Positions 21,829-31,188 of a stretch of DNA of 40,013 nucleotides are shown here, piece after piece. The translations under genes and the position numbers were made by a program. The stretch is from Pedobacter ureilyticus (lineage in GTDB: Bacteria > Bacteroidota > Bacteroidia > Sphingobacteriales > Sphingobacteriaceae), in the NCBI RefSeq assembly GCF_005925345.1, contig NZ_SSHJ01000034.1:1614-41626 (forward strand), read 5' to 3'. The notes beneath the pieces were generated by a model, which was not told where the DNA came from, did not search any database, and saw only the letters and a program-made list of their open reading frames with translations. The first letter of the stretch is position 1. Each line of letters starts with the position of its first letter.

Positions 21829-24714
21829 TTAAATCTCGATAAGGAACTCTGTTAGGTTCTTGTCGTGAGGTACTGCCAGTTTTTTACGCAAACGATACCG
21901 ACGAATTTCTACGCCCCTAACGGAGATATTTAACAGCGAGGCCATTTCTTTGCTGCTCATGTTCATTCGTAGATAAGCACACAATTTTAGATCGTTTGGT
22001 ACCAAGTCTGGGTGATTAGCTTTTAGCTTTTTGAAGAAACTTTCGTGTGCTTCGTTGAAACTATTTTCAAAAAGGTTCCAGTCACGCTCATCATTCATGC
22101 CGTCGTCAATAATTTTTTGGATTTTGCGCAGCTGGTCTTCTTGTGGCTTTTGTCCTTCTTTTAGCTTATTTAGTTCTTGACTAATTTTTTGTAGCAACTC
22201 ATTTTTGTATACTAAACTCATGGCAGAGTTCGCTAGTTCTCTACTTTTGCCAGCCAGTTCAGTTTGTAGTTTTTCTGTTTGTATCTTGTTGATTTGCTTT
22301 TCCGTTGCTTCGGCCTCTTTCTTCAAATATTCTTCGTGTTCTTGCTTTAGTTTATTGGCAATTTTTTGCTGGTCTTTCTTCAGTTTGGTTTCATAAACCT
22401 TTTTTCCAATAATAAGCCCTATCACTATGCAAATGAAATAAAATGTCCATGCCCAATTGCTAGCGTACCAAGGTGGCAAAATTTTGATTTTTAGCGTGCT
22501 AATTTCGCTAAGAGTCTTATCATCTATTTTTGCTCGCACTTTAAATGTATAGGTGCCATTTGTTAAGTTGGTAAAATCTTTTTGTGTTGCCGTATTCCAC
22601 TCAGACCATTGCTTGGCATATCCTTCTAAATAATACTGGAACTTGATTTTTGAAAGGCGATAGTAAGGCAAAGCAAATGAAATTCGAATACTATTTCTAG
22701 TATATGGGATTTCAATCTCAGTTTCACTATCTCCTTCTTCTGTAATAATGCTGTATTTATCAGTAATGTCTTCAATTTTGCCAATTACTACCGCTGGCAG
22801 TTTTCCTGAAGGTTTGATAGCGGAGGCAAGCGTATGGTTATAAATTGCAAAACCATCATCCATGCTAATCAAATAAATGTTATTGCTAATTTGGCTGATG
22901 TTTTCATAATACTGCACCATGCGCCCATCTAAAATATTAAATCTGTTAGAGTCGATATTGATTTTTCCGGGCTGGCTAAAATCGGTTAGGCTCACTCTGC
23001 CTTCATTAATAAACCAATATTTGTTACCCCCTGCCTTAATAATTTTGTTTGAGCTATAAAAACCTCCCAACTTATTGTTTAATTCACTGTATTTACTAAA
23101 GCGGTTGCTAATGTCATCATAAACATAAAAACCAGAATCAGAAGAAAAAACCACCCTGTTTTCGAGGTTAAAGGTGTTGATGTTAAAACTACTCGGTAAA
23201 CCATTATTCTTGTCGTAATATTGTATGCTTGTAGCTCGCTTCAAATCGGCACTAACGGCAATACGATACAGGCCTTTGTATGCATGACTTACCCAAATAT
23301 TTCCTTTATGATCTTGTTCTACATATCTGGATGGTTCCCCGAAACCTGCTACACGATGGCTAAAAATCCAATTTCCAGAGGCGTTTTTTGCGTAAATGGC
23401 TAAGCCTGTATAAGTGCCTTGTATTAAAAAGTTGGGATTGTTATTTAGCTTTTTTAATGTCCAGCCACCATTAATAGTAGACAGTTTTTCAATTTTATCG
23501 TTTGCAACGGCAAAAGTACCGTCGTTATGTCCGCAAATAAGTTGGTTGTCTATTTTGCTTAAATCCCAAACTTGTCCCTGCGAATTGGCAATAAGGTCGA
23601 AATTGAAATTGTTAGTGGTATTATTGTTCCAGTTTCCATAAAATAAGCCCTGGTTGGTTCCTAAGTAAATTTTATTTCCGTTAATTAAACTAGAATACAC
23701 CGTGCCAAACTTTCCTGTTTTATCAAAGTAGAACGACAAGGGAGAGTTTAATTCTACTCTATCAATGCCATTATCTAGACCTGCCCAGAGGTTGTTTTCA
23801 TCATCGTTATAAAGACTTAATACCGTGTTGTTTTGTAATCCGGTGGTTTTGTTAATGCTTTGCCTAATATTGCCGTTTTCGTCTATAATCACTATTCCGT
23901 TTAAAATGGTTCCAAATGCGTAATAGTTGTTTAATACTTTGGCTCCATTGTTAAGTTGGTAGGTTTTTAAAAAATTGTTGGCTTGATTGGCAAAGGGTGT
24001 AAACGTATTTCCATCAAAAATAAATAAGCCGTTTTTGCTTGTGCCAATTAATAGCTGGCTGTTTTTAAATGGAAGGATAGACAGTATTCCAGTTTTACCC
24101 AAAATCTCACTTCCTTCTAATTTTGATAGTTTAGTGCCTTTGAGTTCAAAAAGTCCATTATCCAATACTTCAACAAACAGTCTTTTATTTACTTGGTGTA
24201 AAAACAAAAGATTATTGGCGGGTTTTATGACCGTTATTTTTTTGTTTTCGTAAAGAAATAGATGAGAGAAAGTTTGAAAATAGATCTTCTTGTCTACTGC
24301 ATAGATTTTCCAAACTTCGCCAGTAAGATTTACCTTTTTGGGAATGAGGTTGACTAATGAAAAATATCGGAGTTTTTTGTGTTCGTGCTTCCAGAAACCA
24401 AACTCCCCAAATCCGCCAGTGTAAATTAGACCATCGGTTGCTACCGCTACAGATCTAATGATTTGATTGTTTGGAAGGGGATGTTTTTGCCAATACTTTC
24501 CATCATAGCTCAATAATCCACTAGAATTTCCAAAATACATGATCCCTTTTTTGGTTTTTGCTATCGACCAATTTTGGTTTCCGGCCGTATATAAAGATTT
24601 ATGGAAATTCTGAACATACGGTACGCCAATACGGGGGATGTCATTGGCTTGTGCACTAATGGCAAATGACAGAAGCGTTAATACTATCTTGAATTGTAGA
24701 ATATTGATTCTCAT
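21829..24714 (-). CDS. Membrane-anchored beta-propeller/Y_Y_Y sensor with LuxR-type HTH
   Basis: The 961-residue protein starts with a signal peptide (to about residue 23, ISAQAND). A long region of propeller-like repeats follows (GIMYFGNSSGLLSYDGKYW, LIYTGGFGEFGFW). A Y_Y_Y domain lies around 665-745 with FQYYLEGYAKQWSEW and TNGTYTFKVRAK. One transmembrane helix follows (WAWTFYFICIVIGLIIG, about 755-771), then a long coiled coil and a C-terminal helix-turn-helix at about 900-961 (LKLCAYLRMNMSSKEMASLL, ISVRGVEIRRYRLRKKL). No histidine kinase or receiver motifs are seen. It is therefore a one-protein sensor-regulator, akin in layout to known regulators of Bacteroidota polysaccharide loci. It sits directly upstream of the SusC gene and probably activates it when oligosaccharide binds outside. 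The ligand is inferred. Confidence 0.88.
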   Translation of the reverse strand: MRINILQFKIVLTLLSFAISAQANDIPRIGVPYVQNFHKSLYTAGNQNWSIAKTKKGIMYFGNSSGLLSYDGKYWQKHPLPNNQIIRSVAVATDGLIYTGGFGEFGFWKHEHKKLRYFSLVNLIPKKVNLTGEVWKIYAVDKKIYFQTFSHLFLYENKKITVIKPANNLLFLHQVNKRLFVEVLDNGLFELKGTKLSKLEGSEILGKTGILSILPFKNSQLLIGTSKNGLFIFDGNTFTPFANQANNFLKTYQLNNGAKVLNNYYAFGTILNGIVIIDENGNIRQSINKTTGLQNNTVLSLYNDDENNLWAGLDNGIDRVELNSPLSFYFDKTGKFGTVYSSLINGNKIYLGTNQGLFYGNWNNNTTNNFNFDLIANSQGQVWDLSKIDNQLICGHNDGTFAVANDKIEKLSTINGGWTLKKLNNNPNFLIQGTYTGLAIYAKNASGNWIFSHRVAGFGEPSRYVEQDHKGNIWVSHAYKGLYRIAVSADLKRATSIQYYDKNNGLPSSFNINTFNLENRVVFSSDSGFYVYDDISNRFSKYSELNNKLGGFYSSNKIIKAGGNKYWFINEGRVSLTDFSQPGKINIDSNRFNILDGRMVQYYENISQISNNIYLISMDDGFAIYNHTLASAIKPSGKLPAVVIGKIEDITDKYSIITEEGDSETEIEIPYTRNSIRISFALPYYRLSKIKFQYYLEGYAKQWSEWNTATQKDFTNLTNGTYTFKVRAKIDDKTLSEISTLKIKILPPWYASNWAWTFYFICIVIGLIIGKKVYETKLKKDQQKIANKLKQEHEEYLKKEAEATEKQINKIQTEKLQTELAGKSRELANSAMSLVYKNELLQKISQELNKLKEGQKPQEDQLRKIQKIIDDGMNDERDWNLFENSFNEAHESFFKKLKANHPDLVPNDLKLCAYLRMNMSSKEMASLLNISVRGVEIRRYRLRKKLAVPHDKNLTEFLIEI

Positions 24715-24813
24715 GGCAAAGGCGTAAGTTTTCGCAACTTATGCAAAATAGAAAAATAAATGGAAAAGGACGGCAACAGATGGCTTACTAAAAGTTCGCG
24801 GCTTCAATATAAG

Positions 24814-24890
24814 CGTCATTTCGAACGTAGAGAGAAATCTATTTTTAGAAATAGCAGTTTGCTAGATTTCTCTCTACGTTCGAAATGACG
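24814..24890. repeat. REP-like element with perfect 28-bp arms
   Basis: The 28-base arm at 24814-24841, beginning CGTCATTTCGAACGTAG, is the exact reverse complement of 24863-24890. The loop is 21 bases. It lies 34 bases downstream of the trhO stop and 99 bases upstream of the regulator start. It shares CGTCATTTCGA with the elements at 9584 and 39081. Confidence 0.85.
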
Positions 24891-24924
24891 ACAAAGATAA
24901 TTGTTATAAAAGGCCAAGTACCCC

Positions 24925-25857
24925 CTAGCTTTTAACTGCTACCTGTTGGGGAACTTTCACATAGTAGCCCGTTCCATCGTACGGGCGCTTGCGTGGGTTT
25001 GTAGTGCATTCAACAGAGCAACAGCCTAGAAGTTCTTCTCCACAGGCATCACATTGTGTAAAGTGCTCATTACATTCTGGATTGGCGCAGTTGATCATTT
25101 TTGGGGTAACTGTACCGCAGTTTAAGCACCTGCTTACTATGGTTGGGTTTACAGTATTCACGTCAACGGCAATTCTATTATCAAATACATAACATTTGCC
25201 TTCGAAATCTTTACCTCCAGCCTCTTTGCCGTATTTAATAATGCCTCCATGCAATTGATAAACATCGTTAAAGCCGTGATGTAGCAATAGGGCAGAGGCT
25301 TTTTCACATTTAATGCCGCCAGTACAATAAGTGAGTACTTTTTTGTCTTTGTATTGGGCTAGTGCTTCAATCTGTTCAGGGAAATCCCTAAAATTTTCGA
25401 TATCTAAAGTAATGGCATTTTTAAATTTGCCTAAGTTATGCTCGTAGTTAGAGCGCACATCTAAAACCACCACATCATCTCTATCTAACATCTCGCTAAA
25501 CTCTTTCGGCTCCAAATGTTTGCCCGTTTGCTTATTTGGGTCGATGATGGTTTTGTCGCGTAAGCCAGAGTGTACAATTTCCGCTTTGTAACGGCAGTGC
25601 ATTTTAATAAACGAAGGTTCCTCAACCTCATCAATTTTGAACTCTGTTTTTGCAAAGCGCTCATCAGCATGGATATGCTCCATATACGCTTTACAGGCTT
25701 CTACGGTTCCAGAAACGGTTCCGTTTAAACCTTCGTCGGCCACAATAATACGGCCCACTAAACCTAAAGATTTACAAAATTTTAAATGATCGGCAGCAAA
25801 TTGTTCTGCATCGGCTATTGGAGAATAGCAGTAATAAAGTAAGGTGTTGTATGTCAT
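24925..25857 (-). CDS. trhO: tRNA uridine(34) hydroxylase TrhO (rhodanese-like)
   Basis: The 310-residue cytosolic enzyme matches the YceA/TrhO family. An N-terminal acylphosphatase-like domain contains GLVGRIIVADEGLNGTVSG. A central rhodanese domain (VVLDVRSNYEHNLGKFKNA) carries the active-site loop YCTGGIKCEK with Cys178. The C-terminal Cys-rich region (CLNCG, CANPEC, CDACG, CCSVEC) is probably zinc-binding. TrhO forms 5-hydroxyuridine at tRNA wobble position 34. The gene has a good promoter just upstream and is a single unit, unrelated to the polysaccharide locus that follows. Confidence 0.94.
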   Translation of the reverse strand: MTYNTLLYYCYSPIADAEQFAADHLKFCKSLGLVGRIIVADEGLNGTVSGTVEACKAYMEHIHADERFAKTEFKIDEVEEPSFIKMHCRYKAEIVHSGLRDKTIIDPNKQTGKHLEPKEFSEMLDRDDVVVLDVRSNYEHNLGKFKNAITLDIENFRDFPEQIEALAQYKDKKVLTYCTGGIKCEKASALLLHHGFNDVYQLHGGIIKYGKEAGGKDFEGKCYVFDNRIAVDVNTVNPTIVSRCLNCGTVTPKMINCANPECNEHFTQCDACGEELLGCCSVECTTNPRKRPYDGTGYYVKVPQQVAVKS

Positions 25858-25894
25858 AACTTATTGATACCGCTGCAAACGGCGTTTAATGCTG

Positions 25895-25925
25895 CAAAGA
25901 TAAGGGTAATTTGTGGTTTGGCAAA
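25895..25925 (-). promoter_or_regulatory. Bacteroidota-type promoter for trhO
   Basis: On the minus strand TTTG (25925-25922) is followed after 19 bases by TATCTTTG (25902-25895). Both match the TTTG/TAnnTTTG sigma consensus of Bacteroidota with ideal spacing. A start around 25889 would give a leader of about 30 bases. Confidence 0.7.
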
Positions 25926-26000
25926 GCTGATTTTCGTCAAGTATTTTTAGCCAAAGTGCTAGTCCCGAATTTTGGGATGCACAGATTGAAATTTACGATA

Positions 26001-26077
26001 GTCATTGCGAGGTACGAAGCAATCTTAAAGCGTTTGTTGTTTTATTAGAGATTGCTTCGCACCTCGAAATAACGCAA
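26001..26077. repeat. REP-like palindrome
   Basis: CATTGCGAGGTACGAAGCAATCT at about 26003-26024 pairs imperfectly with AGATTGCTTCGCACCTCG at about 26048-26065. It has the ATTGCGAGG start also seen at 36018, so it belongs to a second REP-like subfamily. It lies after the stop of the downstream DUF5686 gene's upstream neighbour, in the 231-base gap before trhO. Confidence 0.6.
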
Positions 26078-26088
26078 TAGGAGAGGAA

Positions 26089-28548
26089 CTACAAATTAAA
26101 TCCGTAAGAAAACTTAAATCCTTTTTTAATCAGCTCGTCTCTATCATAAGCGTAGCCATAGTGAATTCTAAAATTCATTCGTTTAATTCCAAAAAAGAAC
26201 TCGTTGTAATTTCTTTTTTCTGGAGATGATAAGTAAGCGGCACCAATAATTTCTTCGAGTTTAAGTTTTTTGATTAGCGGTATTTTATTGAGAAAGAACG
26301 AGCCAAAATTATGTTGAATATGAGCTTCGAAATATTGGCTTGTAGTGTTGAAAATGTAGAAATCTAAAAATTGAAAGTTTCGCTCGTCGGGATCAAAAAC
26401 CATAGATTGGTTGGCTCTAAAATGTTTCCAATCGGGATAGTTTAAGCTTTTTGAGGTAAGAAACTTACCCGCACCTAACAATATGGATGATTTTCCGAAC
26501 ATTCCAAAATGGATTTTCTTCTGATAAATTTCTACACCTATAAAGTCATAATCTACCGAAGAGCCAAATACACCTCTTAAACCTCGCTTGTAGTTTACTT
26601 CTATTCGTGGGTAATTGCTTTCCATATAAAACCTGCCATCTGGCCTACTGATATATTTTTGGGCAACAGTATAGGCCAAAGTGCCACTTACTACCAGCGC
26701 TTTATGCGTAGGAAACAACAAACTGTTCTCGTCTTCGGCGGCAAACGGATTGTTAGAAGTGAAATTGGGTTCGCTTCTAAAACTTTTTAGGTTCGCATTA
26801 ACCAAGGCTTTTCTACGGGCATAATCAACACTAACTTTTAGTTCGAAACTTGGTGCAAATTCTCTGGAGGCTTCTATGTTAAAAAATCTCCTTTCGTAAA
26901 ATTTTGCAGGGTTTTTGCCAAATACCAAAGCATTAATGGTGTTACGAAGCAGGTTTGTTTGTTTCTGCGAGCTTAGGTTGGCTACCTCAGAGCCAAAGCC
27001 AAGTGCAACAGCTCCATTTCTTGAAGCATCAAATAGGTATTTAGATTTGATGTTTGCATTGAAATGCTCGTTAGCAAAACCGTATCTTACTTCGGGTTTA
27101 ATGGTGTAGTATTTTCCTTCATCAAATCCTTGACGCAAAGTTACGGCGTATTTTAGGCCTAAGCCTTCTACCGTGTTATAAAATACACTTGTTGCAATGG
27201 GGTCGTAGGTAATGCTTTTTTTATTGTAGCTTCTGTAATAAATATACGGAGTTACCAATATCTGCCCAGCATTAAACTTGTTTTTAACGTGATCTACCGA
27301 ATCGAGGTAACGTTGCGAAGACTTTAAAGTACTAATGCTATCTTTTCTGAGGTAGTTTTGCCGCTCTTCTAAAGTAAGTGGCACCGAACGGTTTTTTTCC
27401 CAATAAAACGGATCTTTTTTATTCGATGATCTTTCTATTTTCAGAATTTCATTGGTAAAAAAGTTTTTGTTAAAAGCAGGCTTGATATCGTAGTTCTTGT
27501 AAACTCCCATTACATATCCAGAAAAGCTAAAGCCAAATAGTTTTCCAGAAATACTGAACTGGATAGATTGAGGCACATAGACATCCTCCACCTCAATTAG
27601 CTTTTGTTGAACGGTTAACGTATCTATCAGTTCAATGCCGTTTTCTTTAGTTACATAAAGGTTTAGGGCGCTAATTCTCCAGCTATCGTTAACGATGTAG
27701 ATGATTCCAGAAAACACAGGCAGGTTTTTTCGCTTAGGGATCACTTGTATCTTGCTTACTATCTTACCATCTTCTTCGCTGCTGCCTAAAAACTTATATT
27801 TATAATAAGCAAAAGCGTTATCGGCTATGGGCGATACGAAGCCTCTAATGCTCAGCTTGTCTTGAAATAGGGTATTGTTGTAAAAATTCACACTTAAATC
27901 AGAAGCTTTGTTAAAGCTAAAGCCATTGTCGTTGCCAGCAATTTTAGATGAAATCATTACTTCTCTAATTTTATCTCGCTGTTTAAAATCAAGTTTCGAT
28001 TCCGCCTCAGAAAGATAAATGATGCCTTGCCTGTTGCTATCTAGATCTAATATGGTGGCTACATCTCTTCCAAAAAACTTTTTTGGTGCATTCAGCAGCT
28101 TCTGCATGGCTTTGGTATAAACTTCGCAAGAAAAAGCTTCGATCTCGTTAAGATAGGTTTTTCTTTTTTCGATTACTTTTTTAATGATTTCATTCGCCCG
28201 GTTCTCGGTTGGGGCCTTGATAATTACATCATTTAGTGTGAATATTTTCGGTGCCAGCACAATATCCAATGTAGTGTTCTCTTTCATTACCACGGTAACT
28301 TTTCTGTCATCGTAACCAACGGCGGTAAATAACAGCTCGGTTTTTCCGGCAGGTAAACTTAGTTTGTATTGCCCGTCTATGTTAGATGAAGTGCCTTGCG
28401 TAGTGGCGTTTACGTATACCGAAGCAAATGGTACCGAAGAACCTTTTACTTCCGCTATTTTTCCGGTAAGTGTAAACTGCTGTGCCGATGCACCCATTGC
28501 TACATAACAAAAGAGCATCAATAAATAGCATCGAAAATAGCAGATCAT
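26089..28548 (-). CDS. DUF5686-family outer membrane protein with CarboxypepD_reg-like domain
   Basis: The 819-residue protein has a signal peptide ending GASAQ. A carboxypeptidase-regulatory-like beta-sandwich (about 24-105) starts with LTGKIAEVKGSSVPFASVYVN and GTSSNIDGQYKLSL. The DUF5686 part follows with ENRANEIIKKVIEKRKTYL, KKFFGRDVATILDLDSNRQGIIYLSE and a beta-rich C-terminal half ending GFKFSYGFNL, a barrel-like end. The function of the family is unknown. It is probably an outer-membrane barrel linked to surface or glycan biology in Bacteroidota. It is a tandem paralog of the next gene, 85 bases away, and both are minus-strand. Confidence 0.88.
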   Translation of the reverse strand: MICYFRCYLLMLFCYVAMGASAQQFTLTGKIAEVKGSSVPFASVYVNATTQGTSSNIDGQYKLSLPAGKTELLFTAVGYDDRKVTVVMKENTTLDIVLAPKIFTLNDVIIKAPTENRANEIIKKVIEKRKTYLNEIEAFSCEVYTKAMQKLLNAPKKFFGRDVATILDLDSNRQGIIYLSEAESKLDFKQRDKIREVMISSKIAGNDNGFSFNKASDLSVNFYNNTLFQDKLSIRGFVSPIADNAFAYYKYKFLGSSEEDGKIVSKIQVIPKRKNLPVFSGIIYIVNDSWRISALNLYVTKENGIELIDTLTVQQKLIEVEDVYVPQSIQFSISGKLFGFSFSGYVMGVYKNYDIKPAFNKNFFTNEILKIERSSNKKDPFYWEKNRSVPLTLEERQNYLRKDSISTLKSSQRYLDSVDHVKNKFNAGQILVTPYIYYRSYNKKSITYDPIATSVFYNTVEGLGLKYAVTLRQGFDEGKYYTIKPEVRYGFANEHFNANIKSKYLFDASRNGAVALGFGSEVANLSSQKQTNLLRNTINALVFGKNPAKFYERRFFNIEASREFAPSFELKVSVDYARRKALVNANLKSFRSEPNFTSNNPFAAEDENSLLFPTHKALVVSGTLAYTVAQKYISRPDGRFYMESNYPRIEVNYKRGLRGVFGSSVDYDFIGVEIYQKKIHFGMFGKSSILLGAGKFLTSKSLNYPDWKHFRANQSMVFDPDERNFQFLDFYIFNTTSQYFEAHIQHNFGSFFLNKIPLIKKLKLEEIIGAAYLSSPEKRNYNEFFFGIKRMNFRIHYGYAYDRDELIKKGFKFSYGFNL

Positions 28549-28633
28549 TAAATTTTTAGACTTTAAATTTGATTGATAACGTTAAAATAACGAAAAGCTT
28601 TTGTTAAGCCTATATTATTCTAGCATTTAACAA

Positions 28634-31093
28634 CTAAAAATTATAAGCAAACCTAATGCCTTGGTCAACTTTTTTACCATTATCAAAAGCAAAACCATAA
28701 CTAATGCCAAACACTAAGCGCTGAACGCCAAAGTAGTACTCGGTGTAATTCCTCTTTTGCGGTTGGTTAAGGTAATTAATGCCTAAAACTTCTTCTAGTT
28801 TCAATTTTCTTAAAAGAGGTATTTTGTTGAGAATGAATCCAGAGAAATTGTGTTCTAGATGTGCTTCAAAATAATAATCATTAGTACTGTATTGGTAGAA
28901 GTCTAAAAATCTAAATTTTCTGAGGTTAGGAGGAAAGAAAGTTGCCCGGTTAGCTCTAAAATGTTTAAAATCTGGAAAATAAACTTGCTGGCTATTGAGG
29001 AATTTGCCTGCGCCAATTACGAAAGAGGTGTAGCCGAATAAACCTAAGCCAATCTTTTCTTGATAGGCTTCAAATGTAATCAGGTCATAATCGGTATCGC
29101 CTCCCAGAACGCCATTGATGCCTTTTTTATAAGTTAAATTTAATCGAGGATACTTAGCCTGAGTATATATTTTGGCATCAGGCCGGGTAATGTATTTTTG
29201 CCCGAACGTATAGGTTAAACTAGCCGTAATAGCAGTAGATTGGTAATCAGAGAAAAGCGGAGCATCATCTGCGGGGTTAAGCGGATTGTTAGAGGTAAAC
29301 GCCCTATCATCGTAATCCCTAAATTTAAACAAGGTGCTGTTGGTAAGTGCGTAGTTCTTATTATAATCTAAGGCTAAATAAGCTTGCAAACCATTTGCTA
29401 GTTCTCTTTGTGTGTAAATGCTTATGAAATCTCTTTTATAAAATTTTGGGTAATTTCTCTCAAACAGCAAGCTATTGATGGTGTTAGACAATGGGCTCAT
29501 TGTTCCATAATTGTTTAAATCGGCTATTTCGTTGCCAAAATTTAGCCCAACGCCAGCTCGTTTGGTGGCATTGTAGTAATAATAGGTGCTCAGCTTTGCA
29601 GTAAAGGTTTCATTCTTAAAGCCGTACCTCGCTTCTGGTCTAATTGTTAAGTACTTATTGTCTTCAAATCTTTTACGATAGGTTACACCATATTTAACCG
29701 CAAAACCTTCTACCGTATTGTAAAAGGCAGATTGGATTAAAGGATCAAAAGTATAACTGCGTTTATCGTACCTATCGTTACGAGAATAACTGGTAATTAG
29801 TATTTTGTTTAAGGTAAAGTTATTGTTTGCTTTCTCTAAAGAGTCTAAATATTGCTTACTCTGCATGCGCAAGGCAATGCTGTCTTTTTTAATGTAGTCT
29901 TTACGTTCTTCTTCTGTTAATGGAATTGGCCTGTTGTTTGCCCAGTAGGCCGAATCTTTTTTGTTTACGGCTTTGGTAATCTTCAAAATTTCGGGCGTAA
30001 AATAGCCTTTTTCAAATTTTGGGTTGATATTGTAATTGCTGTAAAAACTAATGAAGTAGCCCTCGAACTTAAAACCAAAAACGTTGCCGTTAAATTCGAA
30101 TTTCAAATTTCCTGGCATGTAATATTTATCAATTTTTATAAAATGCTGGGCAATGTTTAACGTATCTATTAGGTTAACACCCGCATCTTTGGTAAGGATA
30201 AGGTCGGTACCCATTAATCTCCAAATGTTATCAGCAATGTAAATTACGCCCCTAAATGCTGGGTCATTTTTCCTTTTGGGAGTAACCTCAATTTTGTTAA
30301 TGATGAGTCCGTTTTCTTCCGTTTTACCTAGTAGTTTGTATTTGTAATAGAAAAGCGCATTGTCTGCAATTGGCGAAACGAAACTTCTGGCGCTAAGCCC
30401 TGTATTTTCTAGAAGTAGGTTTTCGTAGAAGTTGATACGCATATCCGAAGCTTTGTTGAAACTGAATGCATTATTTCGTCCTGAAATCTTCGAAGAAATC
30501 ATCTCTTCCTTAATCTGATCTGGTTTCATGTAAGAAAACTTTGATTGCGATTCGGAAAGGTATAATATTCCATTTCTATTGGTATCTAGATTTAAAGTTT
30601 TTTGAATATCTCTGCCAAAGAATTTTTTCGGGGCACCTACCAGCTTTTGTACACCTTTGATATAAACGTCGCTACTGTAGGCAAAAATTTCTTCCAAATA
30701 TGCTTTCCGGTTTTTAATGGCATTTCTCACAATTTTATAAGCCGGATCTTCGCCATTTGCTTTAATTACTACACTGTTTAAGGTATACTGTTCTGTTTCT
30801 AAAGTCTTATTAACTATGATGTTGTCAAAAACATCTACAGTGTGTGTTGCCGATTTAAAGCCAACCACGGTAAAAGTTAACGAGACGATGCCTCTATCCA
30901 CATTGATACTATAGATACCATCTACGTTAGCAGATACACCTTTAGTGGTGCCTTTTACAAATACCGAAACAAAGGGGATGGGCTGGCCATCTGTATCTGT
31001 AATTTTTCCTTTGATTTGAAATTGTTGGCAAAAGCCGTTAAATGAGATTGCAATTAAGGCGGTTAGCGTTACGAGTAATTTAGTGGCTTTCAT
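28634..31093 (-). CDS. DUF5686-family outer membrane protein with CarboxypepD_reg-like domain
   Basis: The ATG at 31093 (MKATKLLVTL) gives a signal peptide ending FCQQ and 819 residues, the same length as the paralog downstream. The order is the same: KGKITDTDGQPIPFVSVFVKG in the carboxypeptidase-regulatory-like domain, then AIKNRKAYLEEIFAYSSDVY, KKFFGRDIQKTLNLDTNRNG and RPDAKIYTQAKYPRLNLTYK, ending GIRFAYNF. Extra upstream Met codons to 31147 would destroy the signal peptide. It is the upstream gene of the tandem pair and is divergent from kbl. No ligand or partner can be named. Confidence 0.88.
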   Translation of the reverse strand: MKATKLLVTLTALIAISFNGFCQQFQIKGKITDTDGQPIPFVSVFVKGTTKGVSANVDGIYSINVDRGIVSLTFTVVGFKSATHTVDVFDNIIVNKTLETEQYTLNSVVIKANGEDPAYKIVRNAIKNRKAYLEEIFAYSSDVYIKGVQKLVGAPKKFFGRDIQKTLNLDTNRNGILYLSESQSKFSYMKPDQIKEEMISSKISGRNNAFSFNKASDMRINFYENLLLENTGLSARSFVSPIADNALFYYKYKLLGKTEENGLIINKIEVTPKRKNDPAFRGVIYIADNIWRLMGTDLILTKDAGVNLIDTLNIAQHFIKIDKYYMPGNLKFEFNGNVFGFKFEGYFISFYSNYNINPKFEKGYFTPEILKITKAVNKKDSAYWANNRPIPLTEEERKDYIKKDSIALRMQSKQYLDSLEKANNNFTLNKILITSYSRNDRYDKRSYTFDPLIQSAFYNTVEGFAVKYGVTYRKRFEDNKYLTIRPEARYGFKNETFTAKLSTYYYYNATKRAGVGLNFGNEIADLNNYGTMSPLSNTINSLLFERNYPKFYKRDFISIYTQRELANGLQAYLALDYNKNYALTNSTLFKFRDYDDRAFTSNNPLNPADDAPLFSDYQSTAITASLTYTFGQKYITRPDAKIYTQAKYPRLNLTYKKGINGVLGGDTDYDLITFEAYQEKIGLGLFGYTSFVIGAGKFLNSQQVYFPDFKHFRANRATFFPPNLRKFRFLDFYQYSTNDYYFEAHLEHNFSGFILNKIPLLRKLKLEEVLGINYLNQPQKRNYTEYYFGVQRLVFGISYGFAFDNGKKVDQGIRFAYNF

Positions 31094-31156
31094 GAATTTT
31101 ATCTTTCTAAGTGAAGACGATGGTATTGTACCTAAGGTTGCAAACAACCAAAGTAG

Positions 31157-31164
31157 TATATTTG
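31157..31164 (+). promoter_or_regulatory. Probable -7 box upstream of kbl
   Basis: TATATTTG fits the TAnnTTTG -7 box, with TTG at 31138-31140 sixteen bases upstream, slightly short of ideal spacing. A start near 31170 gives a leader of about 19 bases before the kbl ATG at 31189. Confidence 0.45.
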
Positions 31165-31188
31165 TTCCAAAATCTATAAAATAAGATT

